Below the pieces are notes generated by a model. The model was not told the origin of the DNA. It saw only the letters and a program-made list of their open reading frames with translations, and ran no database searches. A stretch of DNA of 64,000 bases from Adineta steineri (lineage: Eukaryota; Rotifera; Eurotatoria; Adinetida; Adinetidae). Of this stretch, positions 58,085 through 64,000 are shown piece after piece; the first letter of the stretch is position 1, and each line of letters begins with the position of its first letter. The translations under genes and the position numbers were made by a program. The stretch lies in the NCBI GenBank assembly GCA_905250115.1, contig CAJNOI010000262.1, positions 33,929-97,928 of the forward strand, written 5' to 3'.

Positions 58085-59128
58085 TTAATTTGTTAGTGTA
58101 ATAGTGCTGACAATGCGTAATTCCGCTGGTTCATCTTTTATTTCTTGTACTTTGTCTTCTTCGCGTTCTATCACGAGATTTTGACTAAAGAATTTCCAAA
58201 TCATACGTTTTAGTTCTTGACGAAAAGTTTTGGAGACAATGGTATAGATGTAAAAATCGGTACACCAAGGAATCGAATGAATAAAAAGCCCAAGATTAAA
58301 CAGGAAATTGTCACGTGCCTGCTGCCAAGCTGTTGATATTTGAGAGTTTGTTACCGCTTTATAGATTGTATAGATGACGATGAGACTGCTGCCAATGATA
58401 TGAACAATGTTTTTCGCGAATAAGCAACGAAGTAATTGAAAATCTTTCTTATGCATTGTTCGAATACCCTGTCGTTGTTGCCGTGGAGTCGATCTTATTC
58501 TACGAACATTTTTAAATGAGAAAATAGACAGAACGATCATTAACAAATATAAGACAAGATTAAGAATCAATTGAGAATAGTGAACAAAATCAGGATAAAA
58601 TCCAGTAAATCCAAAAAAACAAATGGAGATAAATGGACCAAATTGATAAGTATCGAATTTAATGAGAGCATGAAGAAAGTAAATAGACAAAATAATAATA
58701 CTTAAACTAAGAGAAAAATAAGCTAAACGTTTTGAACTATACAAACGTGTTTCCACATTTGTCGACGAAATTAAAAGACGATCAACTGAAGCAAACACAA
58801 GAATACTTGTTGAAAATTCATCAAAGACAAATGATACATAATTAAATAGTTTACATAAGATCCTACTACGATTTAATACTTGCGAGTTAAAACCATAGAC
58901 AAAGATATTACTGAGCAAAATATTGTTGATATTGATGAAATTAGCCAGAAGTGAAATGAAGAAATAAAAAACACAAACGTTTTTGCGCCATGCTTTTCGA
59001 TGAAATATCCAAGCACTTAGTAAAATTCCAAGATTCCCAGATATGTATAATGGAATACCGACAAATCGATATATATAACTAAGAACGCTGTCAAATACAT
59101 TCACGTTCGGAACATTAGATGAATTCAT
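58085..59128 (-). CDS. Rhodopsin-class-like GPCR, intronless, 347 aa
   Basis: Seven hydrophobic segments with an extracellular N-terminus bearing one glycosylation-type site (NSS). TM1 contains GNLGILLSAWIF (GN pattern). TM3 ends with FASVDRLLISS, in which DR is kept from the DRY box. TM7 is less typical (FLFNLGLFIHSIPWCTDFYI), followed by SKTFRQELKRM, the usual start of helix 8. The C-tail is short and acidic (EREEDKVQEIKDEPAE). It is not a close paralogue of the GPCR at 45.6-47.1 kb, which has an intron. Single-exon GPCRs of this sort form large rotifer-specific families; ligand and coupling are unknown. Confidence 0.82.
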   Translation of the reverse strand: MNSSNVPNVNVFDSVLSYIYRFVGIPLYISGNLGILLSAWIFHRKAWRKNVCVFYFFISLLANFININNILLSNIFVYGFNSQVLNRSRILCKLFNYVSFVFDEFSTSILVFASVDRLLISSTNVETRLYSSKRLAYFSLSLSIIILSIYFLHALIKFDTYQFGPFISICFFGFTGFYPDFVHYSQLILNLVLYLLMIVLSIFSFKNVRRIRSTPRQQRQGIRTMHKKDFQLLRCLFAKNIVHIIGSSLIVIYTIYKAVTNSQISTAWQQARDNFLFNLGLFIHSIPWCTDFYIYTIVSKTFRQELKRMIWKFFSQNLVIEREEDKVQEIKDEPAELRIVSTITLTN

Positions 59129-60946
59129 TGTACTGAAGTTAAATATTAGTCAGCTGTATTTCTAAGAGGAAAAGCTGGATGAATGACTACACTGCCTTTG
59201 TTAGAAGAGAAGAGGATAGACTAAAAGAAAATGTGATCTTTACTTAATTGAAATTTAATTTGTTTTTTAATCCTTTTGGCAATTTAATTACTATTATTTA
59301 TTATTTATAGACAACAAATTACATACGTAACACAGTAAATAGAAAATTCCTTCTTCTCGATTGCATAAGTGAGATTATTATGAAAACAAATTAGGCTTTT
59401 CTGAAATAGGATTAATTGCTTAGTTTAATGATGTTACATTGTTGGAACCTATTTAATCTTTTCCTCATTAAAATATCATGTGATGATTTATGAGATTTAT
59501 ATTTTGTTAAAGTATTATTCTATGAAAATGAAATTTTTGAATTCTAACGTATAGATTGTTACTGAACATGAAGACTAACCATCATATATTACACTATATG
59601 ATGCTATAATTTGTCTTTTTGTTGAGTCGTATTGAACACGTATGCTTTAGGAGTAAAGAGGTGAAGGGACAAAGAAAAATCTACAACTTCATCTTTCCAT
59701 TGCTATAACATTTTTATTCACATTCTCTTCTTCTACCAACACACTTGTCACCGACTGTATCGATAAGAACGAAAAAAAGATGGAAATAAAAATAAAAATA
59801 CGTTGCTGTTTTGCTTTCTGTTTGTTCGTTGCCAGTGAATTAATTTTGTTGATCACTAATGGTCGTCATATTTGCAAACTTTCAGACGAAGTCAAACAAA
59901 ACCATGTGCATAATAAATCAATGCTTCTATCAAGTTTCATCTTTTTCCACAGAATGATTTTATGTTTTTTAAGCAACATACATACACTTTTACTTTTCGA
60001 CAACAAAAGTATTTATATCTTTAAAAGATCTTGGAAGATGTGTCAAGCTATGTGATTCATGGGCAAAAAGGATAAAGAAATGGATGTATGTTGTATTTTT
60101 ATCATGGGAATCTTCGCTGAATACACATCGAACATTTGTAGTCGAAGGATAATGAGATCATTCTTGGTGTAGGTTAACGTTGTCACAGATGATAAGAAAT
60201 ATAGTCTACAACTAATTAAAACTTACAACCGAAAAAAAAATTCTTTATAATAATTTGTCTTGGCAGTAGATTTGTTTAAGTTATTGTAAACCGCTCATTT
60301 TTAATTCTGTTTCAAAATGTCTAAAATGTCGCTTTTTTGCTTTATATTGAATGCCATTCATTATTGCATCGTCGTAAAGAAAACAAAACTGGAATTTTTT
60401 TGATCGCCTAGTTTTACAAGAAAAGATTTCATTGGGCAATAATTTTTAATTCATTTAGAAAGTAGTGATGTATTCATACATTTGTATGCAGATCATGAGT
60501 TATAATAATGATTATCATTTATACTTATTTGAAATTTATAATTAATGGAAGATAGAAAATAATGCATGATCAAGCCTTTTTTTCGTTCATTTGATCACAA
60601 ATACACTTTTTTCCAACTCAGATCTCTGCCATCAGCAAACATGTTGTCAACTTCTGCCATTTATCAAAGACTTGATCATATAAAAAACAAACTTTTTTCC
60701 CATTTGCGATTCTAAAATAACAAACATGACTCAAAAATGTTTTTTGCTATGAAAACAAATAAAATCATTCTTTTTCGTGGTCTATCTCGATGTTTGTTTT
60801 TCATAGCAACATTAAAAAACAGTTAAAGAAAAAAACAACGCTTCGCAAGGAAGTAGACACTTATAAAAAAAAACTCGTTTTCGATCATTACTTCACTAGT
60901 AAATTGTACACAGTGGCTTTCATTCAAATCATTCCCGAAGCAAACA
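59129..60946. other. Intergenic of about 1.8 kb before the ART-TPR gene
   Basis: AT-rich promoter DNA of two divergent genes (GPCR on the minus strand, ART-TPR on the plus strand). A 91-codon plus-strand frame (59780-60055) starts with a basic-hydrophobic stretch that resembles a signal peptide, but the remainder is Phe/Leu/Lys-rich and unsupported. No repeats recognised. Confidence 0.5.
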
Positions 60947-63484
60947 ATGAACAAAGGAAAATCAACAACAGATGCATCTACAGTTCCAAAAGGTGCAGAA
61001 GGTCGTCGACGTATTAATATCCAACAGATGCAAAATGTTCTTCTAATCTGGTTAGACAGTAACATTGACGAAACAAATGATGATTGTCAAAATACAATCA
61101 CAAAATTACGACATGTTGTTAACGACATCAATACATATACAAATGCTAATCAATGCTTTGAGTTCATTGAAACAATCGTCGACAAAAAGGCTTTTATGAT
61201 GATATCTGGATCACTTGGACAACAAACTGTACCTCGTGTACACAGTATGTCTCAAGTTGATTCGATTTTTATCTTTTGTGGCAACAGAAAACATCATGAA
61301 CAGTGGGCTAAAGATTGGCCCAAAATAAAGGGTGTCTTCACATATATTACACCTATCTGTGAAGCACTCAAGGAAGCTGCTCATCAATGTGAGCAGAATG
61401 CTATTCCCATGAGTTTCGTGGGATCAAATAAAAAGTTAGATCAATTAGATCCTTCTTTTATGTACACCCAAATCATCAAGGAAATCTTACTGACCATCGA
61501 ATTCGATCAAAACCACATTCAAGATTATTTTGAGTACTGTCGTGATGCTTTTGAAGGTAATAAAAAAGAAATTGAAAACGTTAAACGATTAGAAGGTGAA
61601 TATTACAACAAAACACCCATTTATTGGTACAGCTGTCAAATGTTCCTGTATCCTATGCTCAATCGTGCATTACGATTGATGAATGGTGATATCATTACAC
61701 GTATGGGCTTCTTCATTGCTGATCTCCATCGACAAATCGAACAACTGCACAAGGAACAATATGCTAGTATAACTGCTGCAGATACCTTCACCATTTATCG
61801 TGGTCAAGGTTTATCTACAGAGGATTTTGAACAAATGAGCAAAATTGAAGGTGGTCTTATTTCATTCAATAATTTCTTATCTACTAGTAAAAATCGTAAC
61901 ATATCATTAGATTTTTCTCAACGTGCTGCACGAAATCCAGATCAAATAGGTGTCCTGTTCATTATAAAGATCAATCCTGCTCAATCAACAACACCATTTG
62001 CTTCAATTGCTGGTATCAGTGACTTCCAGAAGGAAGAGGAACTCTTGTTCTCGATGCATAGTGTATTTCGTGTTCAGGATATTAAACAGATGGGTGAAAA
62101 TAATCGTTTATATGAAGTTAGTTTGACATTTACTGCTGACAACGATCCAGAATTGAACAGACTTACTGATTACGTTCGAAAAGAGAGTTTTCCAAATGGT
62201 GAAGGATGGTACCGATTGGGTAAGGTACTATTTGCAATGGGTCAATTTGACAAAGCTGAAGATATTCAACAAGTTTTACTTGATCAAGCAACGGATGATA
62301 GAGACAAGGCAGATAATTCTCATCAACTTGGTGTGATCAAATATGATCAAGGAAAATATAAAGAAGCACTTACATTCTATGAAAAATCACTTGCTATCTA
62401 TCAAAAAATTTTTCCTTCCAATCATCGTAGTCTGGCTACTTCCTACAACAACATTGGTGAAGTGCATAGAAACATGGGTAATTATGCAAAAGCACTTTCA
62501 TCTCATGAAAAAGCCCTTGACATCCGACGACAATCACTTCCTCCCAATGATCTGCATTTAGCGTATTCCTACAACAACATTGGTAATGTGCATGACAATA
62601 TGGGTAATTACGCAAAAGCACTTTCATCTTATAAAAAAGCACTTGAAATTCGACAACAATCACTTCCTCCCAATCATCCCGATGTGGCCTCTTCCTACAA
62701 CAACATCGGTAATGTGCATAGAAACATGGGTAATTATCTAAAAGCGCTTTCATTTCACGAGAAAGCTTTTGAAATTCGACAACAATCACTTCCTCCCAAT
62801 CATCCTGATTTGGCTTTTTCCTACGGGAACATTGGTGAAGTGCATTATAACATGGGTAATTATCCAAAAGCACTTTCATTTCACGAAAAAGCCCTTGAAA
62901 TTCGACAACTGTCACTTCCTCCCAATCATCCTAGTTTGGCTAAGTCCTACAACAGCATTGCTAATGTGCATAAAAATATGGGTAGTTATCCAGAAGCACT
63001 TTCATCTTATGAAAAAGCGCTTGAAATTCGACAACAATCACTTCCTCCCAATCATCCCGATGTGGCCTCTTCCTACAACAACATCGGTAATGTGCATAGA
63101 AACATGGGTAATTATCTAAAAGCGCTTTCATTTCACGAGAAAGCTCTTGAAATTCGTCAACAATCACTTCCTTCCAATCATCCTGATTTGGCTTTTTCCT
63201 ACGGGAACATTGGTAATGTGCATCGCAGAATGAATAATTATTCAAAAGCACTTTCATCTCATGAAAAAGCTCTTGAAATTAAACAACAATCACTTCCTCC
63301 CAATCATCCTGAATTGGCTATGTCCTGTTACAACATTGGTTTGATATATGAAAACATGAGTAATTACTCAAAAGCCCGTACATTTTATGAACGTGCCGTG
63401 CAAATTGCACAACAATCATTACCTTTAGATCATCCTGATCTTCAAGATTATAGAAATAGTCTCGAAGATGTAAAAAACAAATAA
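60947..63484 (+). CDS. ADP-ribosyltransferase-domain protein with C-terminal TPR array, intronless, 845 aa
   Basis: Three parts. An N-terminal region of about 270 residues (LLIWLDSNIDETNDD, SQVDSIFIFC) is typical of rotifer members and has no named domain. Next is an ART fold of R-S-E type: TIYRGQGLS (Arg, about residue 285), ISFNNFLSTSKN (S-T-S, about 305-313) and EEELLFSMHSVF (the E-x-E pair, about 364). Then come about ten TPR units of 42 residues, kinesin-light-chain style (SYNNIGNVHRNMGNYLKALS, HEKALEIRQQSLPPNHP). The ART part would move ADP-ribose from NAD+ to Arg or another acceptor; TPRs would hold a partner. Activity is inferred from the motifs. The family is much expanded in bdelloids. 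The first ATG is used. The DNA of the TPR part is internally duplicated (378-base offset). Confidence 0.9.
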   Translation: MNKGKSTTDASTVPKGAEGRRRINIQQMQNVLLIWLDSNIDETNDDCQNTITKLRHVVNDINTYTNANQCFEFIETIVDKKAFMMISGSLGQQTVPRVHSMSQVDSIFIFCGNRKHHEQWAKDWPKIKGVFTYITPICEALKEAAHQCEQNAIPMSFVGSNKKLDQLDPSFMYTQIIKEILLTIEFDQNHIQDYFEYCRDAFEGNKKEIENVKRLEGEYYNKTPIYWYSCQMFLYPMLNRALRLMNGDIITRMGFFIADLHRQIEQLHKEQYASITAADTFTIYRGQGLSTEDFEQMSKIEGGLISFNNFLSTSKNRNISLDFSQRAARNPDQIGVLFIIKINPAQSTTPFASIAGISDFQKEEELLFSMHSVFRVQDIKQMGENNRLYEVSLTFTADNDPELNRLTDYVRKESFPNGEGWYRLGKVLFAMGQFDKAEDIQQVLLDQATDDRDKADNSHQLGVIKYDQGKYKEALTFYEKSLAIYQKIFPSNHRSLATSYNNIGEVHRNMGNYAKALSSHEKALDIRRQSLPPNDLHLAYSYNNIGNVHDNMGNYAKALSSYKKALEIRQQSLPPNHPDVASSYNNIGNVHRNMGNYLKALSFHEKAFEIRQQSLPPNHPDLAFSYGNIGEVHYNMGNYPKALSFHEKALEIRQLSLPPNHPSLAKSYNSIANVHKNMGSYPEALSSYEKALEIRQQSLPPNHPDVASSYNNIGNVHRNMGNYLKALSFHEKALEIRQQSLPSNHPDLAFSYGNIGNVHRRMNNYSKALSSHEKALEIKQQSLPPNHPELAMSCYNIGLIYENMSNYSKARTFYERAVQIAQQSLPLDHPDLQDYRNSLEDVKNK
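62320..63440 (+). repeat. 126-bp tandem repeats encoding 42-aa TPR units
   Basis: About nine units of 126 bases repeat head to tail, each containing the phrase TCACTTCCTCCCAATCATCC or a close variant. A block at about 62,640-62,766 recurs almost base for base at about 63,018-63,144, an offset of exactly 378 bases or three units, and the following unit also matches. The unit length keeps the reading frame. Open frames on the minus strand across this part are shadows of the repeats. Confidence 0.92.
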
Positions 63485-64000
63485 TAAATTGTATTGTTAT
63501 GAATTTTTTTATGAAAAAGCAAAAATAAATTTTTTAAACAAGAAAAGAATTATTTTAAATGCGCGCGCTTACAGAGAAACTCTAATCTTATTGAGATACA
63601 ATTGGCTGATAACATCCATCAGTAAGGTGAACAATAAATATCAAGAGAAAGGTATTGTAGAAAAAGACCTTCACGATATAGAATTATTGTATCTGAACAA
63701 GGTAGAGTTTTTTGGTGTTAGGTAAGAAAAAGAACGGTCACCCAACAAGCTGTTCAAGGTATCGAAGAGAGAAAAAGAACTGTATTTATTCAGTATTATA
63801 AATTATTCTTTCTTTTCCAATAAAAAGAATAAATCATAGATATTGAATAAATAAACGAAAGATAAAAAAAATAAATGATTTCTATAGATATTAACATACC
63901 GTGGAACCGATCAATATGTTAATGTGAATAGAAAACATTTCTTAACTCGACTTACGAGGGAACTTCACCAACTGATACCAAGCTTTTCAGTTCGGACCCC
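63485..64000. other. 3' flank of the ART-TPR gene
   Basis: AT-rich DNA with AATAAA at about 63,524, probably the polyadenylation signal of the ART-TPR gene. A plus-strand frame of 78 codons (63489-63725) shows no family features. The last 50 bases are less AT-rich, but no gene can be recognised before the window ends. Confidence 0.5.

Noticed and set aside
59780..60055. Plus-strand frame starting with a signal-peptide-like segment
   Set aside because: Only the start is suggestive; the rest is Phe/Leu/Lys-rich, without cysteine pattern or repeat typical of secreted peptides.
62436..63257. Long minus-strand open frames (159 and 98 codons) across the TPR array
   Set aside because: They are periodic antisense shadows of the 126-bp repeats; no independent protein features.
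63489..63725. Plus-strand frame of 78 codons after the ART-TPR gene
   Set aside because: Lies in the probable 3'UTR; no features.

Overview
The window reads as nuclear DNA from a bdelloid rotifer (Adineta/Rotaria type). This rests on: strong AT bias; animal genes with many short introns (often 45-70 nt, GT...AG) beside a few kilobase-scale ones; and a gene set typical of bdelloids: an ADP-ribosyltransferase fused to kinesin-light-chain-type TPRs, BTB-TLDc paralogues, an LEA-like protein, peptide-type GPCRs and tandem GSTs. The species cannot be fixed by eye. Exon models were built by hand and checked for reading phase at every junction.

Layout, left to right. 0.2-8.9 kb (+): a 22-exon multi-Tudor gene with a central RGG tract. 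10.1-11.1 kb (+): a 14-3-3 gene, tail-to-tail with a 15-exon PEX1 gene (11.9-16.6 kb, -). 18.5-19.6 kb (-): BTB-TLDc gene A. 21.2-24.9 kb (+): an intronless ABCC-type transporter. 26.0-26.4 kb (+): a small HMG-box gene. About 4.5 kb without a recognisable gene follows. 30.9-32.1 kb (-): a membrane-anchored Notum-like hydrolase whose 5' end is lost in a 100-N gap. 32.2-37.2 kb: segmentally duplicated DNA with BTB-TLDc genes B (-) and C (+). 37.5-41.2 kb (-): a 15-exon Argonaute gene, divergent from an LEA-like gene with a mitochondrial-type N-terminus (43.0-43.9 kb, +). 45.6-47.1 kb (-): a GPCR. 49.4-51.5 kb (+): a coiled-coil gene missing its first exon. 53.0-55.3 kb (-): two tandem GST genes. 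55.9-57.7 kb (-): an F-box gene. 58.1-59.1 kb (-): a second GPCR. 60.9-63.5 kb (+): the ART-TPR gene.

There is no operon logic, but themes recur. Two genes point to small-RNA biology: the Tudor/RGG protein, and an Argonaute that keeps a D-E-D-H set and has an RG-rich N-terminus. The LEA-like protein and the GSTs fit desiccation and oxidative stress. The BTB-TLDc genes and their shared flanks record local duplication and rearrangement, and the assembly gap sits at the edge of that duplicated DNA.

The most noteworthy items are the Tudor-RGG architecture built from consecutive symmetric phase-1 mini-exons, the candidate mitochondrial LEA protein, the BTB-TLDc duplication, a long foldback in a Tudor-gene intron, and a one-base frame conflict in the last Argonaute exon. 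No tRNA, rRNA, CRISPR array or intact transposon was seen.
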